A stretch of DNA of 64,000 nt, from assembly GCA_010027845.1 (NCBI GenBank), contig RGUL01000001.1:62001-126000 (forward strand), in the 5' to 3' direction. Positions 56,284 to 64,000 of this stretch are shown here, piece by piece (position 1 is the stretch's first letter; each line of letters starts with the position of its first letter). The translations under genes and the position numbers were made by a program. The DNA comes from Gammaproteobacteria bacterium (GTDB taxonomy: Bacteria > Pseudomonadota > Gammaproteobacteria > Steroidobacterales > Steroidobacteraceae). The notes below the pieces were generated by a model. The model was not told the DNA's origin and did no database searches. It saw only the letters and a list, made by a program, of their open reading frames with translations.

Positions 56284-57312
56284 ATGACGACCACCGACTT
56301 GCGTCGTAACGTCGATGCACTCGGCCGCCCGATGCGCGACCTGCGCATCTCGGTGATGGACCGCTGCAATTTTCGTTGCCCGTATTGCATGCCGCAGCAC
56401 ACCTTTCACGAGGGCTATCGTTTTTTGAAATCCGCCGAACGCTTGTCGTTCGAAGAAATCGTGCGCTTGACGCGCATCGCCACCACGCTCGGCGTGCGCA
56501 AGCTGCGCATCACGGGCGGCGAACCGCTGTTGCGTCCGAATCTATCCGATCTGATCGGCGATCTCGGCACGTTACCGGGTATCGACGACATCGCACTCAC
56601 GACCAACGGCGTGCTGCTCGCAAAATACGCAACTGAACTCAAAGCTGCCGGACTCACGCGCATCACGGTCAGCCTCGACAGTCTCGACCCGCAGGTGTTC
56701 GCCGCGATGAGCGGTGGTTACGGTGGTGTCGAGCAAGTGCTCGAGGGCATCGACGCTGCGCGCACCGCAGGACTCGCGCCGATCAAAGTCAACGTAGTCG
56801 TGCAACGCGGCCTGAACGATCACACCGTGCCCGAGCTGCTACAGCGCTTTCGGCACACGGGCGTGATCGTGCGCTTCATCGAATACATGGACGTCGGCAA
56901 CCGTAATCATTGGCGTCCGGAACTCGTCGTCTCGTCGGCCGAGCTCGCGGCCCGCATCGGTGCGCGCTGGCCACTGCGGCCGCTCGAATCGAACTATCGC
57001 GGCGAGGTCGCCGAACGCCATGCCTACGCAGACGGCGGCGGCGAGATCGGCTTCATCTCCTCGGTGACGCAGCCGTTCTGCGGCGCCTGCTCACGGGCGC
57101 GGTTGTCGTCCGACGGCTCGCTCTACACTTGCCTGTTCGCCACCGAAGGCGCCGATCTGCGCGGTCCGATGCGCGCGGGTGCTAGCGATAGCGAATTGCT
57201 GGAATTACTGCGTAACATTTGGAATGGTCGCCGCGATCGCTACAGCGAGCAGCGCGCCGAGTTGCGCGCCCGCACCGACCGCAAAGTCGAAATGCATTAC
57301 ATCGGCGGTTGA
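56284..57312 (+). CDS. moaA: GTP 3',8-cyclase MoaA
   Basis: Radical-SAM enzyme for the first step of Moco synthesis. Both Fe-S sites are visible: CNFRCPYC (N-terminal CxxxCxxC spacing) and CGACSRARLSSDGSLYTC (C-terminal). The chain ends GG, needed for activity. ATG 56284 gives 342 residues; GTG 56248 is an alternative. The open frame overlaps moeA at its start, so the two are closely linked. Confidence 0.95.
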   Translation: MTTTDLRRNVDALGRPMRDLRISVMDRCNFRCPYCMPQHTFHEGYRFLKSAERLSFEEIVRLTRIATTLGVRKLRITGGEPLLRPNLSDLIGDLGTLPGIDDIALTTNGVLLAKYATELKAAGLTRITVSLDSLDPQVFAAMSGGYGGVEQVLEGIDAARTAGLAPIKVNVVVQRGLNDHTVPELLQRFRHTGVIVRFIEYMDVGNRNHWRPELVVSSAELAARIGARWPLRPLESNYRGEVAERHAYADGGGEIGFISSVTQPFCGACSRARLSSDGSLYTCLFATEGADLRGPMRAGASDSELLELLRNIWNGRRDRYSEQRAELRARTDRKVEMHYIGG

Positions 57313-57324
57313 GAATTGACACCG

Positions 57325-57837
57325 ATGACCCGAGCGAACCGCGCCAAAAAAACACCCGGCAAGTTGACGCATTTGGATGCGGCACGCAGACCGACCATGG
57401 TCGACGTCGGTGACAAAGAAATCACGCGGCGCGAGGCGACCGCCGAAGCACGCATCCGCCTGCCCGCGAACGTCGCTAAAGCGCTTGCCGCAAGCGGTCA
57501 TCGCACCAAAAAAGGCCCGGTATTCGATACGGCGACCATCGCGGCCGTGCAAGCGGTCAAACGCACGCACGAGTTGATCCCGTTTTGTCATCCGCTGCCG
57601 ATCGAGCACTGTGCACTCGACATCGACGCGGCGCGTTCGGGGCTGATCACCATTCGCTGCACGGTGCGCACGTCGCACACCACGGGCGTCGAAATGGAAG
57701 CGCTTACCGGCGCAAGCGTCGCGGCCTTGACGATCTACGACATGTGCAAGGCTTTGTCGCACGACATCGTCGTCGAGCGCGTCCGCCTGCTCGCCAAAAG
57801 TGGCGGCCGTCGTAATTACACCAGGCGCAGCCGATGA
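57325..57837 (+). CDS. moaC: Cyclic pyranopterin monophosphate synthase MoaC
   Basis: Converts the MoaA product to cPMP. The 170-residue protein has [46 protein letters not shown] and [23 protein letters not shown] 57325 lies 12 bases after moaA. Its stop overlaps mobA::moaD by ATGA. Confidence 0.95.
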   Translation: MTRANRAKKTPGKLTHLDAARRPTMVDVGDKEITRREATAEARIRLPANVAKALAASGHRTKKGPVFDTATIAAVQAVKRTHELIPFCHPLPIEHCALDIDAARSGLITIRCTVRTSHTTGVEMEALTGASVAALTIYDMCKALSHDIVVERVRLLAKSGGRRNYTRRSR

Positions 57838-58691
57838 CACCGCCCGATGCGATCTACGGGCTCGTGCTCGCGGGCGGCCGCAGCACGCGCATGCATCGCG
57901 ATAAAGCCGCGCTCGCCTATCACGGCCGTAGCCAACTCGCCGAAACGTTCGCGCGCCTCAGTGTCGTGACGCAGCACGCATTCGTGTCGGTGCGCGCCGA
58001 CCAAACCGCCGATCCCTTGCGCAGCGCCTTTCCGCAAATCGTCGATCGGACCCTGGTCGATGGCACCGCGGTCGAGGGCCCGCTCGCCGGCATTCTCGCC
58101 GCGCAGGCCATGCACCCCGAAGTCGCGTGGCTAGTGGTTGCTTGCGACCTGCCGTTCCTCGACGAGGCGGTGTTGCGCGAGCTCGTTGCGCAGCGCGATC
58201 CCCGATCGTTCGCGACGGCGTTTCGTTCGGCGCACGATGGCTTGCCCGAGCCCTTGTGCGCCATCTGGGAACCGCGCAGCGCTGCACCACTCGCCGCCTA
58301 CGCCGCCGCGCATCGCAACTGTCCGCGCAAGTTCTTGATCGAGTCGGGCGCGACGCTGCTCGATCTGCCGAATGCGCGCGCACTCGACAACGTCAACTCG
58401 GCCGCCGATTATTGGCAGACTATGTCGACGCTCGACCCAAACTCGCTCAACTGCACTGTGCACGTGCAATATTTTGCGCTGCTGCGCGAACAAGCTGGCA
58501 CCACGCGCGAAACGCTCACCACGCCCGCGCGTAACCCGCGCGAACTCTACGATGCGCTGCGACTACGCCATCCGTTCACGCTCGACGCCGAACTGCTACG
58601 CGTTGCAGTCAACGGCGAGTTCGGTGATTGGCAACAACCGCTCGCTGAGGGCGACACGGTGGTGTTCATTCCGCCCGTCGCGGGCGGCTGA
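57834..58691 (+). CDS. MobA-MoaD fusion protein
   Basis: The 285-residue chain joins two activities. Residues about 1-200 are MobA, the guanylyltransferase that makes the MGD form: [18 protein letters not shown], then [12 protein letters not shown]. Residues about 205-285 are MoaD, the ubiquitin-like sulfur carrier: [13 protein letters not shown] and [10 protein letters not shown] with free C-terminal Gly-Gly. The order leaves the MoaD tail exposed for adenylation by MoeB, so both may work. ATGA overlap with moaC supports a real single gene. Confidence 0.9.
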   Translation: MTPPDAIYGLVLAGGRSTRMHRDKAALAYHGRSQLAETFARLSVVTQHAFVSVRADQTADPLRSAFPQIVDRTLVDGTAVEGPLAGILAAQAMHPEVAWLVVACDLPFLDEAVLRELVAQRDPRSFATAFRSAHDGLPEPLCAIWEPRSAAPLAAYAAAHRNCPRKFLIESGATLLDLPNARALDNVNSAADYWQTMSTLDPNSLNCTVHVQYFALLREQAGTTRETLTTPARNPRELYDALRLRHPFTLDAELLRVAVNGEFGDWQQPLAEGDTVVFIPPVAGG

Positions 58692-58702
58692 GCGCAGTCG
58701 CG

Positions 58703-60262
58703 ATGTCACGTTTCTCCTTCAGCCACGTCGCGCTCGAAGTGCCGACGCTGCAAGCCTCGCTCGAAAATCGCAGTTGCGGCGGCTATGCGGCATTCGAAGG
58801 CTGGGTGCGCGATCACAACGAGGGGCAACGCGTCACGCATCTCGAATACGAAGCGTTCGAAGAGTTGGCGGTGCGCGAGGGCGAACGCATCATCGCCGAG
58901 GCCTGCGCGCGCTTCGGTGTGACCAATGCACGCTGCGTGCATCGCGTCGGCGATTTAGCACTCGGTGCGATCGCCGTGTGGGTGGGCGTGAGCGCTCCAC
59001 ACCGCGATGAAGCATTTCGGGCCTGTCGCTACATCATCGACGAAGTGAAGCACCGCGTCCCGATTTGGAAGAAAGAACATTACGTCGGCGGCGATTCGGG
59101 CTGGGTGAACTGCGAGCGTTGTGCCACCGCGCCGCTCGCCGCGCATGCGCAACACGATCATGACCACGACCATGATCATCACCACGCGCGCGCGACGGTC
59201 GCGCGCAGCGATTACTCGCGACAAATCGCGCTGCGTGAAGTGGGCGACGACGGCCAACGTCGACTACGGGCGGCGCGCATCGGCGTTGTCGGTGCGGGCG
59301 GTCTCGGCGTGCCGGCGTTGCAATATCTCGCCGGCGCCGGCGTGGGCCATCTGGTCGTCATCGACGGCGACTCACTCGAGCCGTCCAATCTGCATCGGCA
59401 AACTTGGTACGCCCTGGCCGATTGCGGCCATCCGAAAGCGGAACTCGCCGCCGCCCGCATCCGTGCCCTGAACCCCGAAGTCGCCGTCACCGCGCACCAC
59501 ACGAAACTCGATACCCGGAACGCACTCGAACTTTTGCGCGACTGTGATGTGGTGCTCGATTGCACCGACAATTTCACCACCAAGTTCGCACTCAACGACG
59601 TTGCGCACGCGCTCGCCAAACCCGTGGTGTTCGCGAGCGTGCATCAATACGAAGGTCAGCTGCAGGTGGTCGACCCGACTCGTAACGGCGCGTGTCTGCG
59701 CTGCATCTGGCCGCAGGCCACGCGTGACGGCGTGGTCGGTAACTGCGCCGAAGCCGGTGTGCTCGGCCCGGTGCCAGGCTTGCTCGGCACGCTACAAGCG
59801 CTCGAGACGCTCAAAATTCTGCTCAACTTGCCGGGCCGGCTCGGCGACGAACTTTTGGTGGTGGACGCGCTCGGCGTCGAGGTCACGCGCGTGCGCGCCC
59901 GGCGCGCCGCCGAATGTACCCCCGGTGCCTGCGTGCGCAGCGCGACGGCGAACGACGCTGCGACCGCGCCGACCGCCGCAATCGACTGTAGTTTCCAACG
60001 ACTCGAACCCGCGGTCGCTGCCGGCTATGTGGTGATCGACATTCGTGATGCCGACGAGGTCGCGCGCCAACCGTTGCCGCATCCGGCGGTGCGTCACGTA
60101 CCGATGAACGAACTTTTGAGTGGTCGCAACCTGCCGAACGATGCGCGCTATCTACTCGTCTGCGCGCGTGGCGTACGCAGTCGTGGCGCCGCCGAAACGC
60201 TGCGCGATCGTGGTATCGCCGAAGTTTATTCGCTGCGTGGCGGGGCTCAGGCCCTGGTCTGA
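58703..60262 (+). CDS. MoaE-MoeB-rhodanese fusion with His-rich linker
   Basis: A 519-residue three-domain protein. MoaE (about 1-140, with [12 protein letters not shown]) forms molybdopterin synthase with MoaD. A histidine/aspartate linker (148-161) follows. Then comes MoeB/ThiF (about 170-395: [38 protein letters not shown], zinc-type CLRC), which adenylates MoaD. Last is a rhodanese domain (about 415-519; [12 protein letters not shown] with the active-site cysteine) that supplies sulfur. It therefore combines activation, sulfuration and use of MoaD. Confidence 0.9.
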   Translation: MSRFSFSHVALEVPTLQASLENRSCGGYAAFEGWVRDHNEGQRVTHLEYEAFEELAVREGERIIAEACARFGVTNARCVHRVGDLALGAIAVWVGVSAPHRDEAFRACRYIIDEVKHRVPIWKKEHYVGGDSGWVNCERCATAPLAAHAQHDHDHDHDHHHARATVARSDYSRQIALREVGDDGQRRLRAARIGVVGAGGLGVPALQYLAGAGVGHLVVIDGDSLEPSNLHRQTWYALADCGHPKAELAAARIRALNPEVAVTAHHTKLDTRNALELLRDCDVVLDCTDNFTTKFALNDVAHALAKPVVFASVHQYEGQLQVVDPTRNGACLRCIWPQATRDGVVGNCAEAGVLGPVPGLLGTLQALETLKILLNLPGRLGDELLVVDALGVEVTRVRARRAAECTPGACVRSATANDAATAPTAAIDCSFQRLEPAVAAGYVVIDIRDADEVARQPLPHPAVRHVPMNELLSGRNLPNDARYLLVCARGVRSRGAAETLRDRGIAEVYSLRGGAQALV

Positions 60263-61533
60263 CCCGCGCCGCGCACCACGTACTTGTAACTCGTCAGTTG
60301 TTCGACACCGACCGGGCCGCGCGCGTGGAAGCGATCGGTCGAGATGCCGATCTCCGCACCCATCCCGAACTCGCCACCGTCGGCGAATTGCGTCGACGCG
60401 TTGTGCAGCACGATGGCGCTGTCGACCTCGGTCAAAAACTTTTGCGCAATCGCCGCATCTTGCGTCACGATCGCTTCCGTATGCGCCGAGCCGTAGCGCG
60501 CGATGTGTGCGATCGCCGCATCGACGCCATCGACCACCTTGACCGCGATGATCGCGTCCAAATATTCGGTGTACCAATCTTCTTCGCTCGCCTGCCGCAC
60601 GTGCGCATCGACCCGCTGCACCTCGGCATCGCCACGCACTTCGCAACCCCGCTCGAGCAGCGCTCGGACGAGCGGCGCGAGATGCGTCGCCGCCGCCGCG
60701 CGATCGACGAGCAGAGTTTCGGCAGCACCGCAAATGCCGGTGCGGCGTAACTTCGCGTCCAGCACGATGCGCGTTGCCATATCGAGATCGGCAGCCCGAT
60801 CGACGTACACGTGGCAGTTACCCTCGAGGTGACCGATCACCGGCACCCGCGCCTCGTCTTGCACGCGCTGAACCAAATTTTTGCCGCCGCGCGGCACCAG
60901 CACGTCGAGGTACTCACCCATGCGCGCGAGCATGTGACCGACGGCCGCGCGATCGGTGGTCGGCACCAACTGGATCGCCGCCTCCGGCAAGCCCGCCGCG
61001 CGCAAGCCTTGCAAAAGACAAGCATGGATCGCGCTGCTCGAATGCAGACTCTCGGACCCGCCGCGCAGGATCACCGGATTACCCGACTTCAAGCACAACG
61101 CACCGGCATCGGCCGTCACGTTGGGCCGACTTTCGTAGATGATGCCAACGACGCCCAGCGGCACACGCACCCGCGCGATCGTCAAACCGTTCGGCCGCTG
61201 CCACTCGGCGATCACCGTACCGATCGGATCGGGCAACGCCGCGATCTCTTCGAGACCGCGCGCCATCGCCTCGATGCGCGCCGGATCGAGCTTGAGACGA
61301 TCGAGCATCGCGGCCGATAAATTTTTGGCACGCCCGAGTTCGAGATCGCGTGCGTTTGCCTCGAGCAACTGCGGGATCGAGACACGCAGCGCCGCGGCCG
61401 CGGTGTGTAGCGCAAAATCTTTGGATGCGCGCGTCGCCCGCGCGAGCGGTTGCCGTGCCGCCACGGCCGCCGCACCGATTGCGTTCATGATGTCGGCAAC
61501 GTCGCCGCCCGTCTGCGCTGTCTGTGCCGTCAT
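60247..61533 (-). CDS. proA: Gamma-glutamyl phosphate reductase
   Basis: NADPH enzyme of proline synthesis, 428 residues. Signatures: [48 protein letters not shown], the catalytic cysteine in [14 protein letters not shown], and [17 protein letters not shown]. It overlaps proB by ATGA and, tail to tail, the Moco fusion by 16 bases. Confidence 0.96.
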   Translation of the reverse strand: MTAQTAQTGGDVADIMNAIGAAAVAARQPLARATRASKDFALHTAAAALRVSIPQLLEANARDLELGRAKNLSAAMLDRLKLDPARIEAMARGLEEIAALPDPIGTVIAEWQRPNGLTIARVRVPLGVVGIIYESRPNVTADAGALCLKSGNPVILRGGSESLHSSSAIHACLLQGLRAAGLPEAAIQLVPTTDRAAVGHMLARMGEYLDVLVPRGGKNLVQRVQDEARVPVIGHLEGNCHVYVDRAADLDMATRIVLDAKLRRTGICGAAETLLVDRAAAATHLAPLVRALLERGCEVRGDAEVQRVDAHVRQASEEDWYTEYLDAIIAVKVVDGVDAAIAHIARYGSAHTEAIVTQDAAIAQKFLTEVDSAIVLHNASTQFADGGEFGMGAEIGISTDRFHARGPVGVEQLTSYKYVVRGAGQTRA

Positions 61534-62672
61534 TGCATCACCAAATCGTCGCGATGGATGAGTTCGTCGCGACCACGGATGCCGATCAACGATTCGATTT
61601 CGGCGCTCTGGCGACCGATGATGCGCGCGGCATCGACGTCACCATAGGCAACGATCCCACGCGCGACTTCGCGACCCGCCGCATCGACCACGCTCACCGT
61701 GTCGCCACGTTCGAACCGGCCGGCGACGCGGCGCACGCCTGCCGGCAGCAAACTTTTACCGCCGCGCAGCGCGCGTAACGCACCATCGTCGATCACCAGC
61801 GAGCCCGCCGGTCGCAAAGTGCCGGCGATCCATTGCTTACGCGCCGCCACCGGCGATGCGGCGGGACGGAACCACGTGCAACGCGCACCCTGCTCGATGC
61901 GACGCACGGGATGCCGCGGCGCCCCCGGCGCGATACAAAAGTGGCAACCGGCGGCGACGGCGATGCGCGCCGCGATGATCTTGGTCGTCATACCCCCACG
62001 ACCGACGTCCGAGCTCGACCCACCGGCCATCGCCTCGATTTCCGACGTGATTTCGCGCACCACGGGGATGAACTGCGCACTCGGATCTCTGTTCGGGTCG
62101 GCGGTGTACAGCCCGTCGATGTCGGACAGCAGCAACACGCAATCCGCACTCACCATCTGCGCCACGCGCGCGGCCAGTCGATCGTTGTCGCCGTAACGAA
62201 TCTCGGCGGTCGCTACCGTGTCGTTTTCGTTGATGACCGGTATGGCGCCGTGCGCGAGCAACGTGTTCAGGGTCGCACGCGCGTTCAAATATCGACGCCG
62301 GTCTTCGCTGTCGTCGAGCGTGAGGAGCACTTGCGCGACCGGGATGTCGTGCGCTTCCAGCAGTTCTTTATACGCGTGCGCGAGTCGGATTTGCCCGACG
62401 GCTGCCGCCGCCTGACTTTCTTCGAGCCGCAACGCACCTTTGGGTAGGCCGAGATGTCGACGGCCGAGCGCGATCGCGCCCGAAGAAACCAGCACCACCT
62501 CGCGGCCCTGCCGACGCAGTCGAACGACGTCCTCGACGAGTGTCTCGAGCCAAGCGCGATTCAGGCGTCCACTCGCCGCGTCGACGAGCAACGCAGAGCC
62601 AACCTTCACCACCACGCGATGCGCGCGGGCGAGCGGGTTCGAAGCGGCATTGTTGGCGGACTTGGTGGGCAT
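61530..62672 (-). CDS. proB: Glutamate 5-kinase
   Basis: First proline enzyme, 380 residues: amino-acid kinase domain ([58 protein letters not shown]), then a C-terminal PUA domain (about 285-380). ATG 62672 fits family length; longer starts would read across the divergent promoter. Operon proBA. Confidence 0.96.
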   Translation of the reverse strand: MPTKSANNAASNPLARAHRVVVKVGSALLVDAASGRLNRAWLETLVEDVVRLRRQGREVVLVSSGAIALGRRHLGLPKGALRLEESQAAAAVGQIRLAHAYKELLEAHDIPVAQVLLTLDDSEDRRRYLNARATLNTLLAHGAIPVINENDTVATAEIRYGDNDRLAARVAQMVSADCVLLLSDIDGLYTADPNRDPSAQFIPVVREITSEIEAMAGGSSSDVGRGGMTTKIIAARIAVAAGCHFCIAPGAPRHPVRRIEQGARCTWFRPAASPVAARKQWIAGTLRPAGSLVIDDGALRALRGGKSLLPAGVRRVAGRFERGDTVSVVDAAGREVARGIVAYGDVDAARIIGRQSAEIESLIGIRGRDELIHRDDLVMQ

Positions 62673-62781
62673 GGGGGACGCAGCGCGAGCAGCCGTCACT
62701 ATATCATCGCGGTTTGCGCACGCTCGCCGCAGGCCGGTAAAATCGCGCCGCTTTTCAGTTTCCCTTCGAGGGGTGTCGATT

Positions 62782-63111
62782 GTGAGTAGAGACAAGGAAC
62801 CAGTCCCGGGACAGTGGTACGAGAACGTCGAGGAGGAAGAAACCTTCCGCGTGCTCTCGCTCGACGAGGACCATGAGTTGGTCGAGATCGAATACCTCGA
62901 CGGCGAGATCGAAGAAATCGACATCGACGAGTGGCACGAGATGGACCTCGAACTCACCGAAGAGCCAGAGGGCTGGTCAGAAGACGAGGACGACGACGAG
63001 GAAGAAGACGAAGAGGAAGAAGACCTCGACGACGACGAAGATGACGAGGACGACGACTGGGACGAGGACGAGGACGAAGACGACGACTGGGACGACGACG
63101 ACGATCGTTGA
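62782..63111 (+). CDS. DUF6763-like highly acidic protein
   Basis: A 109-residue protein. The N-terminal half ([20 protein letters not shown] and [18 protein letters not shown]) is a small beta domain like DUF6763. The C-terminal half is almost all Asp, Glu and Trp. GTG 62782 has a GAGGGG about eight bases upstream. Function unknown. Confidence 0.75.
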   Translation: MSRDKEPVPGQWYENVEEEETFRVLSLDEDHELVEIEYLDGEIEEIDIDEWHEMDLELTEEPEGWSEDEDDDEEEDEEEEDLDDDEDDEDDDWDEDEDEDDDWDDDDDR

Positions 63112-63217
63112 GTCGCGGGGCGCCCGTCCCGACCGCGTTGTGGGCTACCCCCAGCCTACGATGCGACCCTCCGCGGCCCCGTGGTAGTTTTCCTCCGCAA
63201 TCTTCAGGAGGTCGCGG

Positions 63218-64000
63218 ATGAAATTCTCGGTTCTGCTTTGGGGTATCCCGCAGGCGATGCGCCTGATGGCGACACTCTATCCGGAATACGCGGCCCGTCT
63301 GCGCGAGCGCAACCTTGTCGCGCAGTTCCGCCTGCAAGACGAACCCAAAGGCCGCTGGATCGAATTGCGCGACGGCAAAATCCGCTCCCGCGCGGGCTTG
63401 CATCCGAAGCCCGATCTCACCGTGCGCTTCAAAAATCGCGAAATCGCCGAGAGCTTCCTGACGCCGCCGTTCGACATGCTCGAGCGCATCGACGCAGCCA
63501 AAAATTTCAAGATCGGCATCGACGGCCCGGACGAGCTCGCGGTGTGGTTCATGGCGACGGTCGCGCGGCTCGAGACCATCACCTGGACGTCCGGCACCGA
63601 CATGGGCGACGGGGTCACGCGCTACACCAACGGAACTAACTCCGGCCCGATCTTCGTCTACGTCAAAGACGGCAAGATCATCCGCACGACACCCATCGAC
63701 TTCACCGACGACGATGCACCGTCTTGGTCGATCGAGGCGCGCGGCAAAACTTTCAAGCCCTCGCGCCGCACCACCGTCGCATCGCACGGCATGTGCCAAA
63801 AGTCGATGGTGTACTCGAAGAACCGCATTCTCCAGCCGATGAAACGCGTCGACTTCGACCCCGATGGCGAGCGCAACATCCAAAATCGCGGGAAGTCCAA
63901 ATTCGTGCCCATCAGTTGGGACGAAGCCACCGACATCGTCAGCAAAGAAATCAAGCGCGCCAAAGCCGTCGGCCCGGGTGCAATCGCGGTCGCCAACGGC
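63218..64000 (+). CDS. Molybdopterin oxidoreductase with N-terminal SCP2-like domain (partial)
   Basis: Open to the end of the window (261 residues seen). A good AGGAGGT precedes the ATG. Residues about 20-110 look like an SCP2 sterol-carrier fold (GRWIELRDGKIRSRAG, DLTVRFKNREIAESFL, FKIGIDGPDELAVWFM). From about 130 on the start of a molybdopterin enzyme follows: TNSGPIFVYVKDGKIIRTTP, SRRTTVASHGMCQKSMVYS, and KFVPISWDEATDIV. The N-terminal CxxCxxxC Fe-S motif of many relatives is absent. The pattern is like pyrogallol transhydroxylase large subunits, by motif. It lies beside the Moco genes. Confidence 0.75.
   Translation, partial: MKFSVLLWGIPQAMRLMATLYPEYAARLRERNLVAQFRLQDEPKGRWIELRDGKIRSRAGLHPKPDLTVRFKNREIAESFLTPPFDMLERIDAAKNFKIGIDGPDELAVWFMATVARLETITWTSGTDMGDGVTRYTNGTNSGPIFVYVKDGKIIRTTPIDFTDDDAPSWSIEARGKTFKPSRRTTVASHGMCQKSMVYSKNRILQPMKRVDFDPDGERNIQNRGKSKFVPISWDEATDIVSKEIKRAKAVGPGAIAVANG

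Overview
The window carries about half of a purple-bacterial photosynthesis gene cluster (PGC) with a type II (quinone) reaction centre, followed by an aerobic catabolism and transport region and then a molybdenum-cofactor region. The DNA is GC-rich and gene-dense, with no gene-free stretch over 300 bases; the largest gaps are 2373-2600, 52919-53147 and 35606-35787. No insertion sequence, rRNA or CRISPR array was seen. A superoperon crtEF-bchCXYZ-pufBALMC, a tetrahaem PufC, a full set of spirilloxanthin-type crt genes, a P450, several flavin/acyl-CoA oxidoreductases, a linked proB-proA pair and a DUF6763 acidic protein suggest an aerobic anoxygenic phototroph of the Gamma- or Betaproteobacteria, more likely gamma. 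This assignment is inference.

Layout. 1-10.1 kb: redox repressor ppsR and its B12-type antirepressor aerR/ppaA (minus), then a plus-strand operon bchF-lhaA-puhA-puhB-puhC-puhE-dxs. 9.2-20.9 kb: a converging minus-strand superoperon crtE-crtF-bchC-bchX-bchY-bchZ-pufB-pufA-pufL-pufM-pufC-ispH. The two operons meet tail to tail, and each ends in an enzyme of the MEP isoprenoid pathway (dxs first step, ispH last step). 20.9-29.4 kb: crtC, crtB, an ATP-grasp protein, a P450, a DUF2306-like membrane protein, crtD and crtI. 27.9-35.6 kb: a tightly packed minus-strand run SDR - beta-propeller - lipoprotein - acyl-CoA dehydrogenase - gamma carbonic anhydrase-like - bchO - DUF3422 - crtI, joining pigment genes to what looks like a catabolic operon. 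36.6-49.5 kb: eleven closely spaced minus-strand genes (old-yellow-enzyme type flavoprotein, Tat-exported FAD dehydrogenase, methyltransferase, hydrolase, transporters, GPx). Divergent to it is a secreted VOC protein across a 28-bp dyad. 50.6-54.5 kb: a second methyltransferase, a cyclopropane fatty acid synthase, a toxin-antitoxin pair with a third partner, and tRNA-Arg(UCG). 54.6-64 kb: moeA-moaA-moaC-mobA::moaD-moaE::moeB::rhodanese, proB-proA on the other strand, an acidic DUF6763 protein, and the start of a molybdopterin oxidoreductase with an N-terminal SCP2-like domain that runs off the end.

How it fits together. PpsR with AerR probably represses pigment operons: TGT-N12-ACA sites sit in front of bchC (two, 8 bp apart), between crtE and crtC (two degenerate ones, 8 bp apart), in front of bchF (degenerate) and at the left edge of the window. 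crtE, crtB, crtI, crtC, crtD and crtF together give the spirilloxanthin route from GGPP. bchX/Y/Z, bchF and bchC make bacteriochlorophyllide a from chlorophyllide a. bchNBHLM, bchIDG, bchP and acsF are not here. The most notable defects or oddities are a frameshift in bchZ, an ispH without a normal start codon, unusual LH1 polypeptides, a P450/ATP-grasp pair inside the carotenoid genes, two multi-domain Moco fusions, and the SCP2-molybdoenzyme fusion next to them.
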